Part shown: piece by piece, positions 48,328 through 59,800 of the stretch
How the letters are laid out: every line of letters begins with the position of its first letter
How positions within the stretch are numbered: the first letter of the stretch is position 1
DNA from: Tubiluchus corallicola
Lineage: Eukaryota; Priapulida; Priapulimorpha; Priapulimorphida; Tubiluchidae
Reading direction: 5' to 3'
Length of the DNA: 64,000 nt
NCBI GenBank assembly: GCA_030141605.1
Contig: JAQGDQ010000013.1
Location: forward strand, 1,373,947-1,437,946
Notes under the pieces: model-generated
The model's database searches: none
Seen by the model: the letters and a program-made list of their open reading frames with translations, nothing else
What the model was told of the DNA's origin: nothing
Program-made: the position numbers and the translations under genes

Positions 48328-51300
48328 TTTAGCTCCGTATCTACAGTTCAATTGTGCTGAACAATATCATAGCGACACCATTCTAGAAAAGAGCAGTATT
48401 TCACTTTGTTGCAACTCCTAGTGTGTGCTGCTACTATACCTTACAAGTTACAGCTATACTTAACACTCAGTGGTGATGCAGAAGCTTACGCTGATTACTT
48501 AGCAAGACCGGCAGTAAGTCGTACTTCAAAGAAATTTTAGTTAAGCAACAAGGAAGAAGGATTTTTCTCTCCAAAAACATGTTAATGGAAATGGCGGTGA
48601 AAACAGAGATTTAGCTGTGAAACAATTTCCCAGATACTGCAATGTTCTTACTCAAATTTTTCTGTTTGTCGACACATTGTTTGTTAACAATAGTGGCTAG
48701 CTGTCAAAAGTGGGCAAGACATGCAGATTTAATAATGTTGTATGCTGCTTTACCATGAGGACAGTGAGGTTTGTTAAAAAGTGACTTGTGTGATGGAATT
48801 TTTGGATAGTTAGCTGGCAAGTAAAACGCCCAAAAAGATGTTTTGAAAAGATTAATTTAAGTTAATACACCTTACAGTTGATATATATTAATGTTAATGC
48901 AAACATCATACAGAGATTCGTATAAATTTCTCCTCCTTTTCTTGACACATTGTCTTTAGTTTGAACACTATAGCAGGAGCAATGTATTCACACCTGAATG
49001 TACTTCGTTACTGTACAAATAAGTTTGAATTAGTTTTTACATAACTAGTTTAGGCTGTAGTTCTGAATATGTTGGTTTTAAAAACTTGCTGGTCATGTAC
49101 TTTCTAGTTTTTGTGCTGGATATATGACCAAAACTATGTTTCATTATCACTTGATAAATGTTATACATTTTTTACATACTAATATTTGTTAGAAACTGAA
49201 TATAATGTTAATTAGATTTCAAACATTCAGGTGTCTAGGCATAAACTAGAAAATTGCAGTTTTACTAACACTACATTATGTTGCGTAATCATCATGATCA
49301 TCATTATGTTTGTATCACTTATAATCGTCTAGTGTTTGTAAAATAAATACTAGTCATGAGAACACATAACCACAATTTAATCTTGGCCATTTCGATTCCA
49401 GCTCTCCCTAACCTTTCTGACACATAAAAAAGCCACCAACTATTTTTTCCAATCCTAACGTCTTCATCACAAATATGATTGATAAGTTTTATAACAAATT
49501 TGCTACCGAGCGAATGTGGTACTGAAAAATTGTGAGTATGCTGGAACTTCGCAACTGTTCTCTGTAAGGATAACCGTATAAATTTATTTAAGTTATAAAA
49601 CTTCATTTACACTATGTGAATGTGACACGCTTTTTAACTTTAATAATTGAACTATTTTTAATTTTGATAACAGTTTATAGTTAATGAAACTGACAAAGGT
49701 TACATTGCTATGAAAATTTGCAATGCCACTAACTATGTATATAGTTTAAAACAAATAAAAATGTTGAACTCCCTTTAAAGTCCCATGCATTTATTTCTCT
49801 AGTTTGAAATAAGTAAATAAATAATCTATTGTTAGACTTTCAGAGAAATAAATAAGTAATCTATCATAAGACTATAAAGGACGTTCAAAATTTATTTGTT
49901 TTCAAGATATTTTAAATTAGTTGAGTATATATCTACAGCTTTTTGCAATGTACTACAAACATGTACTGTACTCTACTGCACTACACATGCTTGGAGATCT
50001 TACAAACAACTACAATTCTCACAGTTTTGATTTCTCGCTGGTAACTGCTAATGGTAAATATTTACAATTGTTACTTTGCAAGAAATGTAAACAACTGTTC
50101 AATATGCACCCAGCTTCTTCACATCAACTAATTCATTGCTCAGTTTTACAGTAAACACATGAATGTATTAGCATCTGCTGTATCACCGGCTGCTTAACTT
50201 AGAGATTAGAGATTAGTAAAGCAGCTGCAAAAGTCAAATTTACATGTAGGTGATAAGAAGTGAAAAAAGTAACACTGCAAAATTAAATCAGCTAGGGGTG
50301 TGTAGGGAATGCGTTCTCGTCTTCCACTGGAAGGTGAGACACATACCTGGCTGCCAATGCATTCTCCTACTTTAGCACCTTTTTGTGAAATACTAATGCA
50401 TAACTATATTTGAGAATTATAATCTTCAAGACTAGATATTTTTAACATTGATGAAGTTCAACTTTTGAATTGAGTTATGGGGCATACACTTAGTTATATC
50501 TGGTGACTAGAAACTAGAATGTTTATTATTTATGTATATTTGGTCAAGCCACTCAGACTTCAGTGTAGGTCATGGAGCATGTAGAAGATGAAAATTACCT
50601 GCCCTTTTGCTCAAAACGTTGGTCATTGCTACACGCATGACTCTGTACAATCATAGCCTGCAAACCGGTAAGGACTACAAAAAATGGTTTCACAGATATT
50701 CAAATTAACCTGGTCTGGTTTCACTGATCCTGATTTCACTAGATTAGGTCATTTGTGAGGCTGTGAGCATTCGCTGGGCATGAAGATGAATGCTTATTAA
50801 CTAACCTGCTATGCTTGCTCAATCGATTAAAGGTGTTTCAAATGACTTACTGTTAAAATGGCTGAACCTATCAGTAATTGCAAAGTTTTACAGTGCTACT
50901 GCTAATACAAGCTCTGTGTGCCATAAGACAGCATTGTAAAGGCAAATTTTTTAAGTTTATGTATGAAGTTTTTTCTTGTCTTGTAAAGCAGAATAATGAT
51001 TTAACAACCTGTAACATGCACATTCTACACCAAAGCATAGCTACTTTAGTACTAATCCAGTATTAGCACTACTATAGCTATCTATATGTGAAGGACAACT
51101 AGGTAGTAAGTGCAGCTACTTAAGAAGCTAACAGAAAGGTAAGGTAAGATAAAACATTAAAACGTTTACATTGTCGTCACATAAAATTTTCTGAATTTTC
51201 ACTATAAACATATATAATTATAATTAGAGTGGCCTCATTGACTCTTATCAAACTTTTATATAGGTATTGACTAGAAAAATTAAAAATTTTCTCTATACTA

Positions 51301-51934
51301 CATTTTCTACCTTATAACAAAATAATAAATACTGGATCATTTTATCAAAGAGTCAAGCTTATATCAACTGGAAGCATTAGTGCTATAAAAGCTTGGGTGC
51401 TAACTTACAGTGGAAGTCTTTTTAGATGACCAGGGGTCGGATTTATTTACACGTTTGTAAGAATTTTTGTTAAGAATTATCATACAAATTTTTTACGATG
51501 TTCACAAGAATTTTCACAAGAATGATTCAGGAACCCTTTTTAGGACCTTCTTAGCTACGAACGATTCATATGAACACAACATTAAAATGCATTTGAATAA
51601 AATTTTGCTGGAGTTAAACATTTAAAGGTATGTATAGAAGTTACTATTTTAGATGATACTAGTTTTTATAATAAATATCAGTCTGGGGCCATAGCTATGA
51701 AGGCGTGTTTTTGCGATCCGGAAAATTAAGAAATTAACACTACAACATGCTTTCAAATTCTTGTTTATGAATATTTGGGAGCAAAATAGTGCAAAAAATA
51801 ATTCTGTCTCACTGTGAGCTGAAAGTGGGACACTGCTCAATAGGAGTTATGCTATATGAGCTTCTTTACGTGAGTGCAGTAAATACTTCTTTCCGTAAAT
51901 AGTTCTGAGACATGGTCAAATTTGACAAGTGATT
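48328..51934. other. Argonaute 5' region and intergenic DNA
   Basis: 48,328-48,400 should hold the Argonaute 5' UTR; a minus-strand CAG (TTGTTCAG) just upstream of the ATG could be an acceptor for a non-coding first exon. No TATA box was evident. One copy of interspersed repeat Y lies at 50,850-50,985. The remaining ORFs show no recognisable motif. Confidence 0.45.
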
Positions 51935-52640
51935 GGGAGAAATTAGAAATGATTCAAGCAAATGCTTTAAAAACCTTATTTAATCTTAGCGAATCAACGC
52001 CATAGTGGAGATTAGTAACTGAAATAGGCATATGGCTACTAAAACATAAAGTGAATTATAGAAGACTGATGCTCTATCAGAATTTCTTGATTAATAAACC
52101 AGAGATTACTATCAGAGAGGCTCAAAATGCAAATAAAAGCAATGCACATGAAAGGACATGGTATAATGAAGTAGTTGAGGCTGCAGAAAAATATGCCATA
52201 GTTGCTGATAAGGGTGAAAGTCATGAAAAAGCCTGAATGGAAGAAAAATAAAGAGTAAGGTTGAAGGAGCAGCACTAAATTAAGATTTTTAAAACCGAGT
52301 GGAAAGGACAAAATTACATAAACACATGCAAACCATAAGAGGTTAAAGATATATTGAAAATAAGGCTGAATATGATAAAAGTTAAAGGAAACTAGTACAA
52401 GAATGAATTTAAAGACCAGCTATTATTCCCAGTGTGTAGGGAAGCTGAGGATACTACTGAACATTTTGCTTAAATGCGGCAAATATGGAGAACGGAAAAA
52501 ATGAAGAACTTGACTACATTAATGACCGGTGAAAAGAAAAATTGTTACAAGTCAGACATCTAATGAATAAATGCATGTAATACAAGATAAAGGCATTAAA
52601 TTGGGAAAAGACAACCAAAAGATCAGAGAAAAATAGACTT
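51935..52640 (+). pseudogene. Decayed LINE reverse transcriptase C-terminal fragment
   Basis: Plus-strand frames with stops read LEMIQANALKTLFNLSESTP, then LVTEIGIWLLKHKVNYRRLM, LYQNFL and later LLFPVCREAEDTTEHFA. This is the order seen at the end of many non-LTR reverse transcriptases: (Q.RALK.ILGLP.STP), (L..ELGI.PLE...YRKLM), then a C..C..DTTEH zinc-knuckle-like motif. Several stops and the loss of the first cysteine of the motif show decay. The longest intact piece is 52,051-52,236. The retrotransposon LTR begins 200 bases later. Confidence 0.6.
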
Positions 52641-53234
52641 TACACCTTATAAAGGTGCCCGCCTTTGATACGTGGAGAGAGTGGAGCATCGCAAACGCAA
52701 TCGCAGTCTGAACAGATGAGCTAATACTCACAGTTTCAAAGCTGACTGCAATTCATCAGCTGATTTCTGGCAAAATTATAGTAACATCTGCATAAAGTAA
52801 AAGATCCTAATATCAGTATAATTCAGAAAAAATACCACTACTGTAATATTCTCTAAAAAAATATAATCATCGGAATTTTAATATTGTTTACACGCACTAT
52901 GGACGCAGCCATTATGGATGCTCTTATGTTATGCACATCTTCGCTATTCGGCGAGCACACCAGATGCTGACCGAAAGATAAACACAGGGCGATGAAACTT
53001 TAGAACCCGGTGAATTCCCGGTTTGGAAAACAAGAAAATAAAAACAAAAAGGATCAAACATAAGCTGATAAATTAGATTAAATGTAGACAAACATATGCG
53101 CTGTTAAAAAAGAGCAAAACAAATTGATGAAATTATAATTAGAAGACTGAAAGTAACAAAGTGTAATGAACAGCCCACCCCTCGGTTACAATGCACAATC
53201 CATGGTAACTTAGCGACGCCGACGCTCAGGCGGC

Positions 53235-53243
53235 TATATAAAG
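53235..53243 (+). promoter_or_regulatory. LTR TATA box
   Basis: TATATAAAG in a GC-richer context (GGCTATATAAAGGGAGGG). Transcription should start near 53,262-53,270. The same motif is at 63,180-63,188 in the 3' LTR. Confidence 0.75.
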
Positions 53244-53324
53244 GGAGGGCCAGGCCATTGACCACACACATCCGAACATTTTCAAAGTGATAAAGAGCTA
53301 CAGCAACTGAAGATTCATCTAAAC

Positions 53325-53347
53325 ATGGAAAAGAAGCAGGATGAGAA
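53325..53347 (+). CDS. Leader mini-exon / uORF of the retrotransposon
   Basis: An ATG in good context (AAACATGG) opens seven codons plus two bases and meets a consensus splice donor (GAGAA/GTAAGT, cut after 53,347). If unspliced, the frame stops after eight codons (TAA at 53,349), so in genomic RNA it is a short upstream ORF ahead of gag. If spliced to the acceptor at 61,382/61,383, the two leftover bases complete a codon and enter the ORF3 frame. It is conserved unchanged in the 3' LTR (about 63,269-63,291). Confidence 0.55.
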
Positions 53348-53399
53348 GTAAGTTTTAACTTACTAGATAAAGCTAGCTTTCAAAACTAGCTAGGATGTG

Positions 53400-54840
53400 T
53401 CAGGAATCTAGAACCTAGAAAAGAGTTCCAGAAATGAAAAGAGTTTCAGAAACACTAGGTTCTAGAAACCAAAAGAGAAGCTAGAAAAGGGTTTCAGGAT
53501 TGAAGCAGTTGCAGAGACAAAAAGAGTTCCAGAAAGTTTCTAGATTTAAAAGAGTTGCTGAGAGTTCCAGGAAAATCCAAGATTTAAAAGAGTTGCTGAG
53601 AGTTCCAGGAAAATCCAAGATTTAAAAGAGTTGCTGAGAGTTCCAGGAAAATCCAAGATCAAAAGAGTTCCAGTAATTTCCAGGAATTAAAAGAGTTCCA
53701 GTAATTTCCAGGAATTAAAAGAGTTCCAGAATTAAAAGAGTTGCAGAAATTTCCTGGAATTAAAAGAGTTGCAGAAATTTCCTGGAATTAAAAGAGTTGC
53801 AGAAATTTCCTGGAATTAAAAGAGTTGCAGAAATTTCCTGGAATTAAAAGAGTTGCAGAAAGTTCCAGAATAAAAGAGTTCCAGAATTAAAAGAGTTGCA
53901 GAAAGTTTAGAGAATAAAAAGTTTCCAGAATTAAAAAGGGGTTACGAGAAATTTCTGGAATTAAAAGAGTTGCAAAGTTCTGGAATTAAAGTTAGAAATT
54001 TCCTGGAATTAAAAGAGTTGCAGAAAGTTCCAGAATAAAAGAGTTCCAGAATTAAAAGAGTTGCAGAAATTTCCTGGAATTAAAAGAGTTGCAGAAAGTT
54101 CCAGAATAAAAGAGTTGCAGAATAGAAGAGTTCCAGAATTAAAAGAGTTCCAGAATTAAAAGAGTTGCAGAATAAAAGAGTTCCAGAATTAAAAGAGTTG
54201 CAGAATAGAAGAGTTCCAGAATTAAAAGAGTTGCAGAATAGAAGAGTTCCAGAATTAAAAGAGTTGCAGAATTGAAAAGAGTTGCAGAATTAAAAGAGTT
54301 CCAGAATTAAAAGAGTTGCAGAATAGAAGAGTTCCAGTAATTTCCAGGAATTAAAAGAGTTCCAGAATTAAAAGAGTTGCAGAAATTTCCTGGAATTAAA
54401 AGAGTTGCAGAAAGTTCCAGAATAAAAGAGTTGCAGAATAGAAGAGTTCCAGAATTAAAAGAGTTCCAGAATTAAAAGAGTTGCAGAATAAAAGAGTTCC
54501 AGAATTAAAAGAGTTGCAGAATAAAAGAGTTCCAGAATTAAAAGAGTTGCAGAATAAAAGAGTTCCAGAATTAAAAGAGTTGCAGAATAGAAGAGTTCCA
54601 GAATTAAAAGAGTTCCAGAATTAAAAGAGTTGCAGAATTAAAAGAGTTGCAGAATAAAAGAGTTCCAGAATTAAAAGAGTTGCAGAATTAAAAGAGTTGC
54701 AGAATAAAAGAGTTCCAGAATTAAAAGAGTTGCAGAATAGAAGAGTTCCAGAATGAAAGAGTTCCAGAATTAAAAGAGTTGCAGAATAGAAAAGTTGCAG
54801 AAAATTCCTGGAATGAAAAAGTTCCACTTAAAAAAAAAAG
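53400..54840 (+). repeat. LTR minisatellite, 15-18 bp unit
   Basis: Dozens of copies of AAAAGAGTTGCAGAATT and AAAAGAGTTCCAGAATT, with longer TTTCCTGGAATT variants near the start and three 36-base units (CTGAGAGTTCCAGGAAAATC) at 53,565-53,660. Copies in the 3' LTR (63,360 to the window end) differ in number and order. It lies inside the predicted R region and so in every transcript unless spliced out. Confidence 0.95.
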
Positions 54841-55267
54841 TTGCAGATCACAAGTCAGCTAGCTATTGATCCGGGGTTATTCGAGATCTTATACAAATAA
54901 GTGAAAGAAGAGACTGGATCATAGTTTTGCTCACTTTTAGTTAAATGTGGAACAGGAACATAGTACCTATACACAGGACTGGCATGAAAATTGCAACTGC
55001 TTAATCTTACTGAAACCTGGACTCTAGCATTCTTTGCATGACCAATTTCAATTGCTATAGAAGATTTCTTTAACTAGAAACAAGAATAGTATTGATGATA
55101 TTGTGGATGTTACCTAACTAAAATTAGCTGTATTTTATAGTAAAGTCAATAGAATAAATTATTTTTAATCTTAGTTCACTTGTTGTTGCTTTTACTCAGT
55201 TTAAATTTGAATTACAAGTAGCCTCAAGATATTGTCAAAGCTGAACCCAACATTTTTTTTATGTAAA

Positions 55268-55283
55268 AATAAAGTAAAATAAA
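55268..55283 (+). terminator. LTR poly(A) signals
   Basis: Two overlapping-style AATAAA motifs (55,268-55,273 and 55,278-55,283), about 80 bases before the LTR end, followed by GT-rich sequence. This sets the R/U5 border close to 55,300. Confidence 0.6.
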
Positions 55284-55362
55284 GTTAGTTGCAGAAGTCA
55301 ATGATAGGTGGCACTTTAACCTAATATCATACCCTTAAGCCGAGCTGTGCCACACTACATTT

Positions 55363-55380
55363 TGGGGGCTCGTCCGGGAT
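55363..55380 (+). other. Primer-binding site, tRNA-Pro
   Basis: TGGGGGCTCGTCCGGGAT, three bases after the LTR end. It is an 18-base perfect complement of the 3' end of eukaryotic tRNA-Pro and the same primer site as in murine leukaemia virus. Minus-strand DNA synthesis would start here. Confidence 0.92.
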
Positions 55381-55450
55381 TTTGAATTTTGTTTTGAGGC
55401 ATTGTGATTCAAACTGAGTAAGAACGGCAAGCTGTAATAAAATTGGTAAA

Positions 55451-56878
55451 ATGACAGCTATATTATCCTACTTAAAATCCTTTCTGACTTCCACTCCTAA
55501 AAGTAGCACTGATACAATTGTGGGAGCACAAAATACAGAGGTCCACACAGAAAATGCTATGCATAAGATGGAAACAGATGGAGCAGAACAAGATAGAAAA
55601 TTCAGCAAGAGAAGAGCAACACTCCCAGCAGCACTGCAAAAAGAAGAAAGCTTGCAGCCGACTACATTACAGATAACACCATCTGTAAAACCAAAAACAA
55701 CTTTATCCAATCTCGGTACACCTAGTACTGAAAGCAAGCGAAAACGTGCGAGACATACAGGCTGGATTGAAGCACCACCTGTAGAAGTACATTCACCATG
55801 GTCAGAATGGTCAACAGAGGGAAATGCATCAGAAGCTGGTGAAGAAGTAGAACCAAGATGGCCACATATAAGTTATACAACACCAAATCAGCCTGAAGTT
55901 GGATGGACACCACTGCCCCATCTTACCAGACAGTCAACTCCAACTGCGACAACACAAGCAAAAGGAGCAGGCAAAATACGCAAAGAAAAGAAGCCTCCTA
56001 CTTTTAAAACAGGAGATGGCTTGCAGTTCAGACAATTTATTGCAAAGTTTGAACTAGTTGCAAAACACAACAATTGGCCAAGAACTGAATGGGTTACCCA
56101 CCTACCCTTATGCTTGGAAGGGGATGCACTTGAAGTTGCAATGGAAATGGATTTGGATTCTGGTGAAGTGACTTACATGTCACTCATCCAAGCACTGGGT
56201 AAACGTTTTGATCCAGCTGAACGCATGCTACAACATCGCAGTGAGCTGAGGCATCGAATGAGAAAATTAAGTGAAACTCCGGAAGAATTTGGAGCTACAG
56301 TTCGACGTTTGTTTGGCTTAGCCTATCCTGGTTTGTCAAAAGAAGCTAGTGAAGCTTTACTAATTGATAAATACCTGGAAGGACTTGGTGACATAGAAGT
56401 CAGAAAGCATGCCAGCCTCCAGGAACCAAAAACGCTTGAGGATGCAATAACAAAAGTTGCACAATATGAGGCAGTGACTAAGGAGGCCGCCGAAGCTAGA
56501 AGCAAGAAGCCGCTACAACCGAGAATCAACCAAGTGAATTATACACACAAAGCATCATCAAGCAAAGAAATAACTTTGGAAGAAATTATGAAAGAGCTGA
56601 CCAGTGTAAAATACCAGCTGCGTGAACTCACTAATAATGAAAAACAAGAAAAGAAGTTTAATGTTGAATCAAATATGCAAAAACAAAATGAGGTGAGAAA
56701 TCAAAATGACTGGCGTGCGAAGGTTGAATGTTACTACTGTCACAAGCCTGGACATGTGATGAGATTTTGCAGAGAAAGATTTCCCAAGATGACACAGTTT
56801 TCGATAGCTACATCTCCAAAAAGACCAAGAGAAGAAGCTGTTGGTTCTGAAAACCAGGTATGCAAGCAGTTAAACTAA
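55451..56878 (+). CDS. gag: Gag of the Ty3/gypsy-type element
   Basis: 475-residue structural protein that would form the virus-like particle and package RNA. The N-terminal 190 residues are Ser/Thr/Pro-rich and probably disordered. About 195-345 is the retrotransposon Gag capsid fold (for example WVTHLPLCLEGDALEVAM, LGKRFDPAERMLQHRSELR, FGATVRRLFGLAYPGLS). A CCHC zinc knuckle is at C427-x2-C430-x4-H435-x4-C440. The frame ends at TAA directly after a G TTA AAC slippery heptamer, so part of translation should pass into pol. The ATG is the first in the frame after the primer site. No interruption was seen. Confidence 0.93.
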   Translation: MTAILSYLKSFLTSTPKSSTDTIVGAQNTEVHTENAMHKMETDGAEQDRKFSKRRATLPAALQKEESLQPTTLQITPSVKPKTTLSNLGTPSTESKRKRARHTGWIEAPPVEVHSPWSEWSTEGNASEAGEEVEPRWPHISYTTPNQPEVGWTPLPHLTRQSTPTATTQAKGAGKIRKEKKPPTFKTGDGLQFRQFIAKFELVAKHNNWPRTEWVTHLPLCLEGDALEVAMEMDLDSGEVTYMSLIQALGKRFDPAERMLQHRSELRHRMRKLSETPEEFGATVRRLFGLAYPGLSKEASEALLIDKYLEGLGDIEVRKHASLQEPKTLEDAITKVAQYEAVTKEAAEARSKKPLQPRINQVNYTHKASSSKEITLEEIMKELTSVKYQLRELTNNEKQEKKFNVESNMQKQNEVRNQNDWRAKVECYYCHKPGHVMRFCRERFPKMTQFSIATSPKRPREEAVGSENQVCKQLN

Positions 56879-59800
56879 AGGAGACCGGGCACGGGGCCAG
56901 TGTCCCGGTCATGAATACACAGGCCTCAGGAATACTACCTTGCACTGGCCCCGTGACGGGAAAGCAAGAGGTAGTTGTAGCTCTGAACAAAGAAGAAGTA
57001 GTTATTCCTCCTCACTCCGATCTGATAAAAAAGAGAAGTGAGAACATTGTAGTTCTACCAGTAGATTATAAATATTGTTGGCATGTAGAATTATTAATCA
57101 ACAGTTTAGATGTAGATTTTGTAATCGATAGTGGAGCCAGTGCTAGCATATTAGATGTTTACATGTATTATAGTATTCCGGAAGAAGAAAGACCAGTCTT
57201 GAAAAGCGCCAAAAAGAATCTTCAAGCAGCTAGTGGACACACACTGATTCAAATGGGAGAAGCTGAATTCCAAGTTATATTAGCTGGAATAAGTACCACT
57301 AGTACAATGATTGTCGCTTCCATTGGAGGGCTCTTCGGAATTTTAGGATTGGATTTTCTTGAACCAAGAAGTGCTGTGCTAGATATGCAGCAAGGAATTC
57401 TCCATATTGGTGAAGTTACTATACAATGTTTCAAGAATTCAGTGGATAGTTCAGATTATGAACATGAGTCTTCTTCAGATAATCAGATTGACTTAGTGTT
57501 GCCAGAAAATATTGGTGAAAGGGCAGCTCCAAAATCTCTGCTCCCTGAGCACTTGCATCAACTAATAGAAGAAATCAGCTCTAAGCTTTCACCTAGCGAG
57601 CAATCTTCTCTCATAAATTTGATACAGGAATATCAGGATATATTTGTGGGGCCCGATAATAAATATGGCAGGACAAACTTGGTAAGACACGTTATTGACA
57701 CTGGTACTGAGCACCCAGTTAAACAAGCTCCGAGAAGACTGGCTGAACAGAAAAGAGCCATTGCTGAAGCTGAAATAAATAAAATGCTCAAAGAACAAAT
57801 TATTGAACACAGCAACAGTCCCTGGGCCTCACCGATCGTGTTGGTGACTAAAAAGGATGGCTCCACACGATTTTGCGTTGATTATTGTCAGTTAAATGAA
57901 AAGACAATTAAAGATGGGTTTCCACTGCCAAACATTCAAGAGATTTTTGACACATTACGTGGGTCCCACTGGTTCTCTACTTTCGACCTAGCTAGCGGGT
58001 ATTGGCAAGTTGAAATGGATGAAACGTCGAAGCCTAAAACAGCTTTTGTTACACGACAAGGATTATTTCAGTTTCGAGTGATGCCGTTTGGCCTTTGTAA
58101 TGCACCAGCCACATTTGAGAGGTTAATGGAAGAAGTACTTAGAGGCTTACAATGGAAGAATTGTCTTGTCTATCTCGATGATATTATTGTTTTTGGCAAA
58201 AACTTTGAAGAGGCTAAAAATAATTTAAAGACAGTATTTTCTCGCTTGAGGAAAGCAAATTTGAAAATCAAGCCATCAAAAAGCACACTGTTTCAGACAA
58301 GTGTTCGGTTCCTAGGGCATGTAGTGGATAGTCAAGGCATCCGATGTGATCCAGACAAAATACTGGCTGTAAAGAATTGGACATTCCCAAAAACACCTAC
58401 ACAAGTACGTAGCTTCTTGGGATTTGCTTTATATTATAGAAAATTCATTCCACATTTTGCCTCAATTGCAGACCCCCTTACTGCCTTGACAAAGAAAGGA
58501 GCAACATTTATTTGGAATGATTCATGTATGGCAGCATTTAACACCTTAATAGATCTTTTAACACGAAGTCCTGCATTGGCATATCCAACACAGGAGGGAA
58601 AATTCATCTTAGATACAGATGCCAGTAACTCTGGGATTGGAGCTGTTTTATCCCAGTTACAAGTCGATGAAGAGAAAGTCATTGCTTATGCTAGTAGGAC
58701 ATTAAACCAGTCACAAAGGCAGTACTGTACTACAAAAAAAGAATTACTGGCTGTTATCACATTTGTAAAACAATTCCACCATTATCTATGGGGAAGACAT
58801 TTTAGGATTCGGACTGATCATGCAGCACTAACTTGGCTCATCAATTTCAAGAACCCAGAAGGTATGATAGCAAGATGGTTATCTATTTTAGACACTTATG
58901 ATTTTAGTGTTGAGCATAGAAAAGGAACACAACATGGGAATGCTGATGGATTATCCAGAAAACCAAATACAAGGGTTAGCAAATGCCCAAGAGAGGACTG
59001 TAATGACGACAGGCATAAAGGCACGAAAGAAGCCCACAGTTCTAAAGAAATTAGCAAGAGGACACGTAACGATATTTTAAAAGTTCCAAACAATGCTGAG
59101 TGTGATTTTATCTATGCAATACCAGCTGGAAATGGAGAAGAGGAAAGCAGTAGTTTCAGAAAAGGTAAAGTAAGATGTAGAAAAGAATGCTTATGCATGG
59201 AAGGTAATTCCAGAAAGGGGGAAGATGGACTTGACAATGTTTATGAAGACCAGGAAGCAGCGCACAGACTGTGCATAACAGAGGCACCTACTTGTGGAAA
59301 GGATGCAGCGCACGACTTGTGTTCTGTAGAGGCTCCTGGTGATATCAGGGAAGCAGCGCAGAAATCGTGTTTGGTAGAGGCTCCTCCTCATATGGAAGAA
59401 GCAGCGCACGATTTGTGTTTAGGAGAGGCTCCCTATATGGCTGAGGAAGCAGCGCATGGTTCATGTTTTGTAGTGGCTCCCAGCAGAATATTGGCAAGTC
59501 AAGAAATAGAGGTAGAAGATGAAGAAGAGAAAAAGTTTGTTTTAGATTTGTCAAGAGAAGATGTTATTAACATGCAACAGGAAGAGGAAGCAGTTTTGTT
59601 ATTCAAGGAGTTGAAAGAAGAAGATTTGGACCGACCCAGCTGGAAAGATGTGAAAGATAAACACCCAGATTTCAAGGCATACTGGAACTTGTTTGATGTA
59701 TTAGAGGTACGAGATGGATTGCTGTACAAGAAGTGGGAAACAGATGTAACACCAAGTGCTCCTGTATACCAGATGGTTGTACCAACTGCATTACGAAGGA

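Larger units (their letters stand above)
52842..55359 (+). repeat. 5' LTR (2,518 bp)
   Basis: Begins TGTAATATTC and ends CACACTACA, so the termini are TGTA...TACA. The start is matched by the 3' copy at 62,785. Much of its length (53,400-54,840) is a minisatellite. U3 is about 52,842-53,262, R runs to about 55,300 and U5 is about 60 bases, judged from the TATA box and the poly(A) signals. Confidence 0.9.
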
